The notes under the pieces are model-generated. The model was given only the letters and a program-made list of their open reading frames with translations, was not told the DNA's origin and ran no database searches. 64,000 nt of DNA, from assembly GCA_004376055.2 (NCBI GenBank), contig CP049016.1:2666001-2730000 (forward strand), read 5' to 3'. How positions within the stretch are numbered: the first letter of the stretch is position 1; each line of letters opens with the position of its first letter. This DNA comes from Nitrospirales bacterium LBB_01. Lineage in GTDB: Bacteria > Nitrospirota > Thermodesulfovibrionia > Thermodesulfovibrionales > Magnetobacteriaceae. This document shows, piece by piece, positions 1-9,244 of this stretch. The position numbers and the translations under genes were made by a program.

Positions 1-1073
1 GTTCAGCTCTGGCTGTTGACAGAGCTCTGTTTGCTAAGTACATCACGGAGGCTATTGAATCAAATCCAAATATAGAGGTCATAAGACGGGAATGCAGAGA
101 CATATCAGAGTTCTGCTCAACTAGTTCTGACGGCTCTCCAATTGCCTATATTTTAGCCACAGGGCCTCTAACCTCTCAATCAATGTCAAATAGTCTGGCT
201 CAGATTTTAGGCCGGGACTCGTTGTTTTTCTATGACGCTATAGCCCCTGTAATTGATGCCGAAACGATTGATTACTCAAAAGTGTTTAGTGCCTCGCGCT
301 ATGGCAAAGGCGGAGATGATTACATAAACTGCCCGATGGACACTGAGTGTTACCATACCTTTTATGAAGCTCTGGTCAGCGCCGATAAGGTAAGTGTCAG
401 AGATTTTGAGGACAATAAAGTGTTTGAGGGTTGTATGCCGATAGAGGTTATGGCCTCACGCGGCATAGATACGCCGCGCTTTGGCCCTATGAAACCGGTT
501 GGCCTCATTGACCCTGAAACTCAGAAGCAACCATATGCAGTGGTTCAACTTCGTACAGAAAATGCAGAAAAGACTGCCTATAACATGGTGGGGTTTCAAA
601 CCAGACTAAAGTACCCGGAGCAGCAGAGGATATTTAGAATGATACCGGGCCTGCAAAATGCCGAGTTTCTCCGCTTTGGCAGTGTTCACAGAAACACCTA
701 CATCAACTCCCCTGCGTGTCTAACCACAGAGCTTGCCATAAAAGGGCATGAGCATATACTTTTGGCCGGACAGATTACCGGAGTTGAAGGTTATATTGAA
801 TCAACTGCTATGGGACTTTTTGCAGGCGTCGCTGCGGCAAGGAAAGTCAGAGGGGTTTCTTTTGTTGCTCCTTCTGAAACAACGTCTGTCGGAGCTCTTA
901 TTAAATATGTGACGACAGAAAAGGCACATGGTGCTTTTCAGCCGTCTAATATAAACTTCAGCCTCTTTCCTCCTCCGGAGGTTAAGTGCAAAGACAAAAG
1001 CATCCGGCGGCAGCGAATTGTGGAACGAGCGCTTACGGAGATTGATGGGTTTATTAAAACAGCATATAGATGA
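1..1073 (+). CDS. trmFO: TrmFO, tRNA m5U54 methyltransferase (5' end outside window)
   Basis: Folate- and FAD-dependent methylenetetrahydrofolate--tRNA uracil-54 C5-methyltransferase, which makes ribothymidine in the T-loop of tRNA in the cytoplasm. The frame is open from base 3, so the gene starts upstream of the window. The visible part carries the family blocks ATGPLTS (about base 150), FYDAIAP, SRYGKGGDDYINCP, FEGCMPIEVMASRG, FGPMKPVGL, VVQLRTEN, MVGFQT, IPGLQNAEFLRFGSVHRNTYI and GQITGVEGYIES. The N-terminal FAD-binding glycine motif is missing only because of the window edge. The 3' end overlaps the start of xerC, and the trmFO-xerC order is common in bacteria, which supports both calls. 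Confidence 0.96.
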   Translation, partial: SALAVDRALFAKYITEAIESNPNIEVIRRECRDISEFCSTSSDGSPIAYILATGPLTSQSMSNSLAQILGRDSLFFYDAIAPVIDAETIDYSKVFSASRYGKGGDDYINCPMDTECYHTFYEALVSADKVSVRDFEDNKVFEGCMPIEVMASRGIDTPRFGPMKPVGLIDPETQKQPYAVVQLRTENAEKTAYNMVGFQTRLKYPEQQRIFRMIPGLQNAEFLRFGSVHRNTYINSPACLTTELAIKGHEHILLAGQITGVEGYIESTAMGLFAGVAAARKVRGVSFVAPSETTSVGALIKYVTTEKAHGAFQPSNINFSLFPPPEVKCKDKSIRRQRIVERALTEIDGFIKTAYR

Positions 1074-1977
1074 CTTTTTAAGATACATGTCAGTAGAGGT
1101 AAATGCCTCAGAGCATACGCTAAGGGCATACACTAAAGACCTTGAAGAGTTTTTAAAAATCACAGAAAAAAGTGACGCCGAAGACACAGACCTTTACGAT
1201 ATAAGGGGGTTTGTGGCATCCCAGAGCCGGGCAGGGCTTGCTAAGTCAACTGTAGCCAGAAGACTTGCCACTGTTAAGTCGTTCTATAAATACCTAAGAG
1301 CTCAGGCAGTTGTGACAAATAATCCAACAAGGCTTGTGCCGACGCCAAAGGCGCCCCGTCCGCTTCCAAAGTTTTTAAGCGTAGATGACATATTTAATAT
1401 GATAGAGAAAACCTCCGGGATGGGATTTATCATGGCAAGAAACAGGGCGATTATTGAGCTTTTTTATTCAAGCGGGTTAAGAATCAGCGAGCTTACCGGC
1501 AGTAACATGGAGGACATAAACCTAAATCAGGGACTTATAAAGGTTATGGGTAAGGGGAAAAAGGAGCGTATTGTGCCGGTTGGAGAGCCCGCGGTTAAGG
1601 CTATGAAGATTTATCTGATAGAACGTTTGCTGATTAAAAAGACAAAAGCAGATGTTACAAAAAAAGGCACTTCTAAGAAAATCACAGAGGATGACGCAGG
1701 GGCACTCTTTTTAAACTCAGGAGGCAAAAGACTTACGGTGAGGCATATCAGACGGGTAGTGGTAAAATTTGCCCGTCTTATAGGTATTCAGGGAAAGATG
1801 GGGCCGCACACGTTAAGGCACACCTTTGCAACACACCTGCTTCACGGTGGTGCTGATCTTAGGGTAATTCAGGAGCTTCTTGGTCACTCCTCGCTTTCCA
1901 CCACACAGCGCTACACACATCTGGACATTGAACACCTCATGGATACATACGACAAAAGCCATCCGCTGGCTAAGTAA
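1045..1977 (+). CDS. xerC: Tyrosine recombinase XerC/XerD family
   Basis: Site-specific tyrosine recombinase; its usual role is resolving chromosome dimers at dif. The N-terminal SAM-like core-binding domain (FLRYMSVEVNASEHTLRAY) is followed by the catalytic domain with Arg in SGLRISEL, Lys in GKGKKER, the H-x-x-R block HTLRHTF, His in LLGHSS and the nucleophile Tyr in QRYTHLD. All expected catalytic residues are present, and about 310 residues is normal for XerC/D. I chose ATG at 1045 because GGAG lies about 5 bases upstream and the protein then begins like other Xer proteins. A TTG at 1018 is possible. The gene overlaps the end of trmFO by 29 bases, suggesting cotranscription. XerC is preferred to XerD from this context only. 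Confidence 0.92.
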   Translation: MGLLKQHIDDFLRYMSVEVNASEHTLRAYTKDLEEFLKITEKSDAEDTDLYDIRGFVASQSRAGLAKSTVARRLATVKSFYKYLRAQAVVTNNPTRLVPTPKAPRPLPKFLSVDDIFNMIEKTSGMGFIMARNRAIIELFYSSGLRISELTGSNMEDINLNQGLIKVMGKGKKERIVPVGEPAVKAMKIYLIERLLIKKTKADVTKKGTSKKITEDDAGALFLNSGGKRLTVRHIRRVVVKFARLIGIQGKMGPHTLRHTFATHLLHGGADLRVIQELLGHSSLSTTQRYTHLDIEHLMDTYDKSHPLAK

Positions 1978-2002
1978 AAAGACTCTTAATTCATCGTGTT
2001 TT

Positions 2003-2698
2003 CTAAACTTTTTTAATAATAGCAAGCGAAAGATAAGCGGCATCAAAGTCTGGAGCGGATTCAAGCAAATCTATAGTGTTCTCACCCTCAAGTCCTACTC
2101 TTTGAATCAGATATGCCTCATCGGGTGCAGATTCTCTTATGGCTTCAATCAGCGCATTCAGTTTCTTGTGGACTTTCATAAATATGGTGGTAGAGTGATT
2201 TTTTATGCGCTCGGCATTAACGTCTGCTTTTGCGCTGAGTTCATAAATTCCAATATTGTCTCCTTTACTGGCAAGTGAAATTCCTAAAAGCGCAGAGGAC
2301 GCATTTACTGAGCTAATTCCTGGAATATGCTTTATCGCAACTCCAATGTTTTTTAGTTTATCGGTCAGGTAGTTTGATGTGCTAAACAGTGTGGGGTCTC
2401 CCATTGATACATAAGCGACTGTCTTACCGGAATCAAGAAGGGATTTAATAGTCTCGGCAAGCTCAGTGTATCGCTTTACCAATTCCTCTTTTTTGTTATT
2501 CATCGGGAAAAAGTACATCTGGATTTTTTCATCCGATACATAGTGAGATATAATGTCTTTAGCGACACTTCGCCCAAGCTCATCCGATTGCGGCACAATT
2601 ACCACATCGGACTGCTCTAAAATCCGCATGGCTTTAATTGTAATAAGCTCAGGGTCACCGGGCCCAAGCCCAAGAGAATACACCACGTTTTTATCCAT
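2003..2698 (-). CDS. cbiL: Precorrin-2/cobalt-factor-II C20-methyltransferase
   Basis: SAM-dependent methyltransferase that methylates C20 of the early corrin ring intermediate in cobamide biosynthesis. The tetrapyrrole-methylase fold is recognisable: N-terminal LGLGPGDPELITIKA, then PQSDELGRSVA, the FPM block, VSMGDPTLFST (P-loop-like SAM site) and IPGISSVNASSA. At 231 residues the length is typical of CobI/CbiL. No other corrin ring gene is adjacent. CbiB at 14.6-15.7 kb and the B12-riboswitch-controlled BzaF-like gene at 57.2 kb show that cobamide genes are scattered in this genome. Whether the substrate is the cobalt-free or cobalt-loaded form cannot be read from sequence. The anaerobic symbol is chosen because the other genes look anaerobic. 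Confidence 0.9.
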   Translation of the reverse strand: MDKNVVYSLGLGPGDPELITIKAMRILEQSDVVIVPQSDELGRSVAKDIISHYVSDEKIQMYFFPMNNKKEELVKRYTELAETIKSLLDSGKTVAYVSMGDPTLFSTSNYLTDKLKNIGVAIKHIPGISSVNASSALLGISLASKGDNIGIYELSAKADVNAERIKNHSTTIFMKVHKKLNALIEAIRESAPDEAYLIQRVGLEGENTIDLLESAPDFDAAYLSLAIIKKV

Positions 2699-2708
2699 AA
2701 TTTTAAGT

Positions 2709-3446
2709 TTAACTCTCCACTTTTTTTAATGCGGCTATTGCCGTAAGAAAGAATACCACAGAGTATGCAAAAAGCAAAAGTATGTACAGTGGATTAATCA
2801 CGCCTCCTGTCAAAGACGCCCGTATTACCTTAACTGAATAGGTAAGTGGCAGCAAATGGACTATTGCTTTAAAAAACACTGGGAGCCTGTCAACCGGATA
2901 AAACGTGCCGCAGAGAAAAATCATAGGCGTTATTACAAAGTTATTAACCAGCGCCTGCCCAGCGTGGTCTTTTACAACCATCGAGGTGGTTACGGCAAGT
3001 GAGGAAAATAAAAACGTGTGCAACAAAAGTGCCGGTATGAAGGCGGCGTTAAATTGCAGCTTAACGTTAAAGACAATTGCAAAGGCAAAAATCATTAACC
3101 CGCTAATTACCCCTCGCATTACTCCAAAAACCGCCTCACCCAGCACGATTTCAAAGTGAGAGACGGGTGCTGTCAGGTATTGTTCAAACGTGTGAAAGTA
3201 AAACCTTGAAATGTTTAGCTCCCCTGAGATGGCATAACTTTGATTAAGGCTGCTCATTGTGATTAACCCGGGAATTAGAAACGACATATAGGACAAATCT
3301 CCAACTACAATAGCATTCCCCATCCCCCAGCCAAAGGCGATTAAGTAAAGAAGCGGCGACAGCGATTGCGAAAGGAGCTGCTTTTTTAACCGCTTCCTAA
3401 AAATGGAAAGCTCCCTGTAGAGCACCGCATAAAAACCGTTAAACAT
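2709..3446 (-). CDS. ABC-2 type transporter permease
   Basis: Inner-membrane permease of an ABC-2 exporter (NodJ/drug or polysaccharide exporter type), 245 residues with about six hydrophobic segments. The N-terminal cytoplasmic stretch FYAVLYRELSIFRKR is followed by LSPLLYLIAFGWGMG, a block around ISRFYFHTFEQYLTAPVSHFE and, near the end, ITPMIFLCGTFYPVDRLP, which is the conserved C-terminal ABC-2 signature region. It overlaps the preceding ATPase gene by 8 bases, so the two are translationally coupled and form one exporter. The substrate cannot be inferred: no glycan or drug gene sits next to it. Confidence 0.88.
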   Translation of the reverse strand: MFNGFYAVLYRELSIFRKRLKKQLLSQSLSPLLYLIAFGWGMGNAIVVGDLSYMSFLIPGLITMSSLNQSYAISGELNISRFYFHTFEQYLTAPVSHFEIVLGEAVFGVMRGVISGLMIFAFAIVFNVKLQFNAAFIPALLLHTFLFSSLAVTTSMVVKDHAGQALVNNFVITPMIFLCGTFYPVDRLPVFFKAIVHLLPLTYSVKVIRASLTGGVINPLYILLLFAYSVVFFLTAIAALKKVES

Positions 3447-4299
3447 TAATTTTCCTTCCGGTTATCTGCAAAAACACGTCCTCAAGTGTGCTCTCCCGAA
3501 TTTTGCAGGCATAGGAGCAGCTTTTAATAGCCTCCATCGCATCCTCTTTGTGTTCAAAAAACTCCTCCACGATTTTTTCCTCTTTGAAAGTCTCCAGCAC
3601 AAACTTTCCGGTTGCGGCTTTAAGTTCATTCGGAGTGCCTTGTGCTATTATCAATCCCTTGTCTATTATAAGCACCCGAGCGCAGAGTTTTTCCGCCTCC
3701 TCTATGTAGTGGGTGGTTAGAAGTATTGTGGTGTTCTTTGTTTGATTTATTTTAACGATAAACTCCCAGATAGTGCGTCTAATCTGAGGGTCAAGGCCAA
3801 TCGTTGGCTCATCAAGGAATATGATTTGTGGCTCATGGAGCAGTGCGCGCAAAATAACAAGCCGTCTCATCATCCCGCCTGAAAATGTCTTGACCGCCTT
3901 GTCTTTCATATCTATAAGGCCTGCAAATGTCAGGTATTTCTCAATCTTCTCTGCACGCTCACGTTTAGGAATGCCATGAAGCAGGCAGTGCAGATAGAGG
4001 TTTTCATAAGCTGTCAAGTCTCTGTCCAGATTGTTTTGCTGAGGGACAACTCCGATGATTGCCTTTAAGCGTTTTGAGTTACTAAAGAAATCATCACCGT
4101 AGTAGCTTACCTCGCCAGATGAGGGTTTAATAAGCCCTGTTAGGATTTTAATAATCGTGGTTTTACCGGCGCCATTAGGCCCTAAAAGGCCTACAAATTC
4201 GCCCTTAAAAAAACTAAAATCCACGCCCGCCACAGCGGCTTTTTTCCCGCCATAGTTTTTCGTAAGATTGCGTACCGATAATAAAACGCTGTCATCCAT
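3439..4299 (-). CDS. ABC exporter ATP-binding subunit
   Basis: Cytoplasmic ATPase partner of the downstream ABC-2 permease. The nucleotide-binding domain contains Walker A GPNGAGKTT, a Q-loop in VVPQQNNLD, the ABC signature FSGGMMRR (a slight variant of LSGGQ, usual in the NodI/drug-export class), Walker B IIFLDEPT, D-loop GLDP and switch His in LTTHY. A C-terminal extension of about 70 residues after the ATPase core, rich in charged residues, is also typical of this class. Its stop overlaps the permease start by 8 bases. The gene is the first of its operon, with a repeat-rich gap upstream. Confidence 0.93.
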   Translation of the reverse strand: MDDSVLLSVRNLTKNYGGKKAAVAGVDFSFFKGEFVGLLGPNGAGKTTIIKILTGLIKPSSGEVSYYGDDFFSNSKRLKAIIGVVPQQNNLDRDLTAYENLYLHCLLHGIPKRERAEKIEKYLTFAGLIDMKDKAVKTFSGGMMRRLVILRALLHEPQIIFLDEPTIGLDPQIRRTIWEFIVKINQTKNTTILLTTHYIEEAEKLCARVLIIDKGLIIAQGTPNELKAATGKFVLETFKEEKIVEEFFEHKEDAMEAIKSCSYACKIRESTLEDVFLQITGRKINV

Positions 4300-4367
4300 T
4301 ATCCAGTTTAATCTTAGTTCTAAAAAAAAGACAACCGTGCGTGAAGTAGGTTAAGAAATAGGTTAAG

Positions 4368-4555
4368 AAGGGGAAGGACTCTGTCCTTCCCCTTAGACCC
4401 CATCCTGCACGGGGAATGATTCCCCGTGACCCCCGGTTTGTTAGCAACGATTGGGTGGTTTAATTTAGTGCTGGTTGATTTGCCTGTAGATAGAATATTT
4501 TTCAACCGGCGTTCCGCCGCTTAAAAAGTTTCAATTGCGAGTTTCACCCGCAAAA
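4368..4555 (-). repeat. Composite two-module hairpin repeat, copy 1
   Basis: Lies in the 523-base gap between the ABC ATPase (start at 4299) and the end of the next gene (4823). Read on the minus strand, module A (about 4491-4555) holds hairpins around CGGGTGAAACTCGC and GCGGCGGAACGCCGG joined by TTGAAACTTTTTAA. After about 56 bases comes module B: a perfect ACGGGGAATCATTCCCCGT hairpin (4409-4427) and AAGGGGAAGGAC..GTCCTTCCCCTT (4368-4394). The same order recurs at 5797-6011 and 59181-59365. Nothing gene-like was seen in the rest of this gap (4556-4822), which is AT-rich. Confidence 0.8.
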
Positions 4556-4822
4556 AGGGATGAAAAAATTTAAAGAGATTTATAAATATTTCTTCTATAA
4601 ACAATATTCTGTACAAATTGCTCTGGTAAAAATAAATTCTGCTCAGAAACGTTTCCTTTTACTTCAAATCTGAAATTAGAGGTACAAAAAAGGAAACACT
4701 GTGAAACAATCTGCATGATTGCTCCAACGCGGAAATATTACCGTTTTAATGCAATTTAGTAAAATATCTAATCGGTTTTACCCGATTTACACTGAGCCAT
4801 AATACCGAATAAAAAGAAATCA

Positions 4823-5563
4823 TTATTTTTTATCATTATACCATAAAATAGTCTTCTTTTTTACTTTTCTCCATGAAACATGATAGTTAACATAATTTAT
4901 AGTACCAGTCACAGCTAAAGGTCCAATAAATTTTGTAACAACGTCATATAACCACTTATAAATATCATCTATAGGCTGACGTATTGTTAAAGCGTATGAA
5001 AGAGCAATGAGTATCATCGTCAAAACTGTACAAATTACCCATGTGTAATGTTCAATTTTAATACTATTGCGAAAGAATTCGCGCCTGTCCTTTTTTTCAG
5101 GTAATATACTACCTTTTTCAACCTCTATATCATGTTCTGTTTCAAGAAGTACTACCTCCTTGTTTATAAATACAATATCTTTTTCATTTTTCGTACATTT
5201 CTCATAGACTATCTCAATAATGTTCTCCGTTGCAGTTTTTAATAAAACAATATTTGCGTTAAACATTCTAATTATCCATGTTTCCATTTCAAAGCCTATC
5301 AATCCATGAGAATGAGTGGGCTTATGATAAATGAGGAATTTTGCGCCTAATGATACAACATGTCTATCTTTTTCAACAATTTTACTCAAAACACTATTAA
5401 AATTTTCTAAATCCTCAAGATCATGTGTAGATATGGCTTTTTTTGTATCTGCCTTGGTTAGCAATTCTTTTACTCTAACAGGTGATAATCCTTTATCAGT
5501 AAGAAAGTCATAAAAAAAATTATCACTCATTTTGTTACTAATCACCCTAACTCTACTACGCAT
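4823..5563 (-). CDS. Unknown two-TM membrane protein
   Basis: I do not recognise this family. The 246-residue product has a soluble N-terminal part of about 170 residues, rich in charged residues, including two VLLKT/VLLET-like hydrophobic strands. It then has two likely membrane segments near the C terminus (around WVICTVLTMILIALSYAL and FIGPLAVTGTINYVNYHV) and a basic tail. I start it at the ATG at 5563 because AGGGAGG lies about 5 bases upstream on the minus strand. An in-frame ATG at 5611 has no such site. It stands alone, flanked on both sides by repeat elements. Codon and base use is AT-rich compared with neighbours, which may hint at acquisition (inference). Confidence 0.6.
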   Translation of the reverse strand: MRSRVRVISNKMSDNFFYDFLTDKGLSPVRVKELLTKADTKKAISTHDLEDLENFNSVLSKIVEKDRHVVSLGAKFLIYHKPTHSHGLIGFEMETWIIRMFNANIVLLKTATENIIEIVYEKCTKNEKDIVFINKEVVLLETEHDIEVEKGSILPEKKDRREFFRNSIKIEHYTWVICTVLTMILIALSYALTIRQPIDDIYKWLYDVVTKFIGPLAVTGTINYVNYHVSWRKVKKKTILWYNDKK

Positions 5564-5796
5564 AGCAACCTCCCTAAATATTATGCTTATATAGGATACA
5601 GAACTAAGCAATATCTATGCCAACTTTATTTTTTTTGTAACACAATAATTTGTATAGGTTTTATCTTGTACATACTTCACAGGTGTGTGATTAGCGCCAT
5701 ACATTGTGTGAAATATACCACATTGAGATCCCCTGCATTTTTTTTAAGATCAAGTCTGACAAAGAGACAAAAATCTTCTCATCTTTTCATCTGTTT

Positions 5797-6011
5797 TTGC
5801 GGGCGTAGGTCGCAATTGAAACTTTTTAATTGGCAGAATGCCGGTTGAAAAATTCTTTAATCACAACACATAGCACTTATCAAAGGGCGAGATTGCCACG
5901 TCGCTATCGCTCCTCGCAATGACAGCTTGTGATTATCGTCGCCAACAAACATGGGGTTAAGGGGACAAGTCCCCTTACGGGAGGGTTTAAGGGAGGGCAG
6001 CGTCCTCCCTT
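5797..6011 (+). repeat. Composite two-module hairpin repeat, copy 2
   Basis: Plus-strand orientation in the 423-base gap before the RND pump. Module A (5797-5856) starts TTGCGGGCG and ends TTGAAAAATTCT. The spacer is about 100 bases and contains an extra block (GAGATTGCCACGTCGC... to GCAATGACA) resembling another dispersed genome repeat. Module B has the hairpins AAGGGGACAAGTCCCCTT (5959-5976) and AAGGGAGG..CCTCCCTT (5989-6011). Module B runs into the 3' end of the RND gene, so the last codons of that protein are encoded by the repeat. The rest of the gap (5564-5796) shows nothing gene-like. Confidence 0.82.
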
Positions 6012-9000
6012 ACTTTCTTTGGTTCTTTCTTAGAATCCTTCGTTATCCAGCGATTGAATTTATCAATATAAATATAAAACACAGGAGTAATATATAGCGT
6101 CATAAACTGAGAGAAGAATAAGCCGCCGACAACGCATATGCCAAGCGGTTGGCGTGCTTCACCTCCGGCGCCTATTCCAAGAGCTATAGGCAAAGTGCCA
6201 AAAAGAGCCGCCATTGTTGTCATCATAATTGGTCTAAATCTAATTTGGCAGGCTTTAAAAATTGAGTCTTCGGCGGAAAGCCCTTCATTTCTCTCGGCAT
6301 CCAGAGCAAAATCAACCATCATGATTCCGTTTTTCTTTACAATTCCTATAAGCATAATCATTCCGACGTATGCGTACATATCAAGCTCCTTACCAAAAAT
6401 CCACAAGGCAAACAGTGCGCCAAAGCCGGCAAGCGGAAGCGCTGTGAGAATTGTAAGAGGATGAAAGAAACTCTCGTAGAGCATCCCCAAAACCAAATAG
6501 ATAATCACAACGGTAACTATCAGCAAAAAACCCATGCTTGCAAATGACTGCTTAAACGCTTGTGCCGAGCCTTGAAAACCTGTGGTAATAGTGGCAGGCA
6601 GTGTGTCACGGGAGAGTTTGTTGATGTCCTCCATTGCAGTTCCTATTGAGTAGCCTGGTTTTAGGTTAAACGATATGGTAGCAGCCGGTATCTGCCCTAT
6701 GTGATTAATACTTAGCGGGGAGACGCTATGACGAATCTGCGCCACAGTTGAAAGCGGGATTAGTTTACCGGTTGAGGACTTAATATAGAGCATAGAGAGC
6801 AGCTCAGGGGATTCCGCAAAGCCGGGAGCAAGCTCAAGTATCACATAGTATTGGTTAGCGGCGGTGTACATGGTAGAAACCTGCCTGTCGCTATAGGCGC
6901 TATAGAAAGCGTCCTGAATCTGCTTAACTGTAAGCCCAAGCGAGGAGGCCTTGTCACGGTCTATGATGATTTCAATAGTTGGCTTTCTCATCTGTAGGTC
7001 AGAGCGGACATCGGTAAGCGCCGGCAATTTTCTCAGGCTTTCCTCCATCTGAGTGCCATATTTAAAAAGCTCGTCAATGTCTGTGGTTTGCAGGGTGTAT
7101 TGCCATTGAGCGCTGCTAATCCTGGCTCCAATCGTTATAAGCGGCGGGTTTACCAATGAAACGATAAGACCGGGAATTTGATTGAGTTTTGGTCTTAAAC
7201 GATTGATAATCTCATCAACCGAGCTTTTTCGTTCCGCCTTGTCTTTAAGGCCGCAAAAAAGGATGCCGCTTGTGTCACCGGGAAAACCCGCTGCTGAGGC
7301 GCCGCTTGCCTCCTTTATGTCAGGGTCTTCTAAAATCCGTTTGATAACCTCCTTCTGATGCATTACCATGTTCTCAAAAGAGATACTGTCTGAGGCTATG
7401 GAAAATACTCTGAAAAAGTTCTGATCCTGAGTCGGAATAAATCCCTTTGGTACTGCCCGTGCCAAATAAACCGTTCCAATAACTATAAACACTAAAAATA
7501 TGACAACATACTTGCGATGATAAATGACCCACTTTAAGGTGTGAGAATAAAAGTTAAGCATCCACTTAAAAACCGACTCTGAGGACTCATAGAAGCGGCC
7601 ATGAGTGTGTGACACTGTGCCCATAAAGTGCGCTCCCATAACAGGAGTAAGTGTCAGTGAGACAAGCCCGGAAAACAAAATGGCAGATGTGATGCACACT
7701 GAAAACTCCCTGAAAAGCCGCCCAATAATTCCTCCCATAAACATAATAGGGATAAAAACCACAACCAGAGAAAGCGTCATAGAAAGAACCGTAAATCCGA
7801 TTTCTTTTGAGCCGTTAAGGGCGGCAGTCATCGGGTCTTCACCCATTTCCCTACGTCTTACGATGTTTTCAAGCACAACAATAGCATCATCAACCACAAA
7901 CCCGACGGCAAGCGTAAGCGACATCAAAGACAAATTATTCAGCGTATAGCCCATTAAATCCATGACGGCAAAGGTTCCAATAAGTGAAAGAGGAACACTT
8001 AGGGCCGGAATAAGAGTCGGCCTCACCGCTCTTATAAAAAGAAAGATAACTATGATAACCAGAATAACTGTAAGAATCAGTGTGAACTGAACATCGTTAA
8101 TGGATTCTTTGATAAACAGCGACTGGTCATAGAAAATCGCCATATCCATAGCACCCGGCATAGAGGCCTTGAGCATCGGCATCAGAGATTTGATTTCCTT
8201 AGCAAGCGCTACTGTGTTAGTTCCTGGCTGTCTGCTTACCAAAAGAAAAATGCCGCGTTTAGCCTGTCCTTTAGTAAAAAACCATGCTCTCTGCTTTTTA
8301 TACTCAACGCCGTCAATTGCTTTGCCAATGTCTTTAATCCTGACCGGATAGCCGTTTTGATATGTGACAATTAGGTTGTTGTACCCTTCGGCGTCAAAAA
8401 TCTGTCCGTAAGGTTTAAGCATAAAGCCGGTGTTAGTGCCCTGAAGTTCACCGCCCGGCATGTTTACATTACCGGATGACAGAGTGTCCTGCACCTCATT
8501 GATTCCAATACCCTTATTAGCTAGCACACGTGGATTAACCTGCACTCTGACAGCGAATCGTTGAGTGCCGACAACACGCACCTGCGCCACACCATTAATT
8601 GTAGAAAGGTGAGGGGTGAGGATGTTTTCGGCATAATCGTTAATGGCGGTAATAGGCAGTGTGTCTGAGACTAGTCCCAGAAAAATAATCGGCATATCAC
8701 CCGGATTAACCTTTTTGTATGTGGGGGGATTGGGCATATTTCCGGGGAGCACTCCCATTGCGGCAGAAATCGCTGCGTTAACATCCTGAGCAGCATCGTC
8801 AATGTTTCTATCCAGTGAAAACTGAAGATTGATTGTGGTTTTCCCCTGAACGCTTGATGAGACCATTGAATCAACGCCGGAGATGCCTGCAAACTGTTTT
8901 TCCAACGGCATGGCTACAGTGGAAGCCATAGTTTCGCTGTTGGCGCCAGGGAGAGCGGCGCTTACCTCAATTGTAGGAAAGTCAACGTTAGGCAGGTTAT

Positions 9001-9103
9001 TAATAGGGAGTTTTCTGTAGCTGATTATACCAAAAAATAAAATCCCCGCCATAAACAAAATGGTCATGATAGGGCGTCTTATCCAGAGTTCTGAAAGATT
9101 CAT
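5987..9103 (-). CDS. RND multidrug efflux pump inner-membrane subunit (MdtC/AcrB-like)
   Basis: Proton-driven resistance-nodulation-division transporter of 1038 residues, the normal length of the family. It starts with the N-terminal TM (WIRRPIMTILFMAGILFFGI), then the first periplasmic porter domain (PGANSETMASTVAMPLE, as in MdtB/MdtC). TM2-TM7 follow, with the proton-relay pair Asp-Asp in VGFVVDDAIVVLENI (about residue 405), then the second porter domain and TM8-TM12, including GIVKKNGIMMVDFAL. It is downstream of its membrane-fusion partner, with only a repeat element between them. Two oddities: no clear Shine-Dalgarno precedes the ATG, since the repeat abuts the start, and the C-terminal residues lie inside a second repeat. 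No TolC-like outer-membrane gene is in the window. Confidence 0.96.
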   Translation of the reverse strand: MNLSELWIRRPIMTILFMAGILFFGIISYRKLPINNLPNVDFPTIEVSAALPGANSETMASTVAMPLEKQFAGISGVDSMVSSSVQGKTTINLQFSLDRNIDDAAQDVNAAISAAMGVLPGNMPNPPTYKKVNPGDMPIIFLGLVSDTLPITAINDYAENILTPHLSTINGVAQVRVVGTQRFAVRVQVNPRVLANKGIGINEVQDTLSSGNVNMPGGELQGTNTGFMLKPYGQIFDAEGYNNLIVTYQNGYPVRIKDIGKAIDGVEYKKQRAWFFTKGQAKRGIFLLVSRQPGTNTVALAKEIKSLMPMLKASMPGAMDMAIFYDQSLFIKESINDVQFTLILTVILVIIVIFLFIRAVRPTLIPALSVPLSLIGTFAVMDLMGYTLNNLSLMSLTLAVGFVVDDAIVVLENIVRRREMGEDPMTAALNGSKEIGFTVLSMTLSLVVVFIPIMFMGGIIGRLFREFSVCITSAILFSGLVSLTLTPVMGAHFMGTVSHTHGRFYESSESVFKWMLNFYSHTLKWVIYHRKYVVIFLVFIVIGTVYLARAVPKGFIPTQDQNFFRVFSIASDSISFENMVMHQKEVIKRILEDPDIKEASGASAAGFPGDTSGILFCGLKDKAERKSSVDEIINRLRPKLNQIPGLIVSLVNPPLITIGARISSAQWQYTLQTTDIDELFKYGTQMEESLRKLPALTDVRSDLQMRKPTIEIIIDRDKASSLGLTVKQIQDAFYSAYSDRQVSTMYTAANQYYVILELAPGFAESPELLSMLYIKSSTGKLIPLSTVAQIRHSVSPLSINHIGQIPAATISFNLKPGYSIGTAMEDINKLSRDTLPATITTGFQGSAQAFKQSFASMGFLLIVTVVIIYLVLGMLYESFFHPLTILTALPLAGFGALFALWIFGKELDMYAYVGMIMLIGIVKKNGIMMVDFALDAERNEGLSAEDSIFKACQIRFRPIMMTTMAALFGTLPIALGIGAGGEARQPLGICVVGGLFFSQFMTLYITPVFYIYIDKFNRWITKDSKKEPKKVREDAALP

Positions 9104-9244
9104 ACCAAGCTACATTCTATCGTCTAACTTTGTTGGCGTGCGTCTAAAGCTCCTCAACGTACTCTCCCCTAAAGGGGAATCCCCTGTAAGGGGAGGTCGC
9201 TTTCTCCTTGCCGCCTCGTTATACTTCTGACTGCAACTTGGTAT
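9102..9244. repeat. MITE-like element with ATACCAAG termini in the pump operon spacer
   Basis: Fills the spacer between the membrane-fusion gene and the RND gene. The left end reads ATACCAAGCTACA and the right end TGCAACTTGGTAT, an imperfect inverted repeat touching the start codon of one gene and the stop codon of the other. It contains the internal hairpin-forming block CCCCTAAAGGGGAATCCCC followed by TGTAAGGGG, also seen near 15845 and 22160. No open frame lies inside. Confidence 0.6.

Noticed and set aside
1018-1044. TTG start 27 bases upstream for xerC
   Set aside because: ATG 1045 has a better ribosome site and a family-like N terminus.
4320-4505. 61-codon frame on the minus strand
   Set aside because: Made of the composite repeat; no protein features.
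5564-5611. N-terminal extension of the two-TM protein
   Set aside because: The ATG at 5563 has a clear AGGGAGG; the upstream ATG has none.
6138-6464. 108-codon plus-strand frame inside the RND pump
   Set aside because: Shadow of the pump on the other strand; also others at 7605-7949 and 8169-8351.
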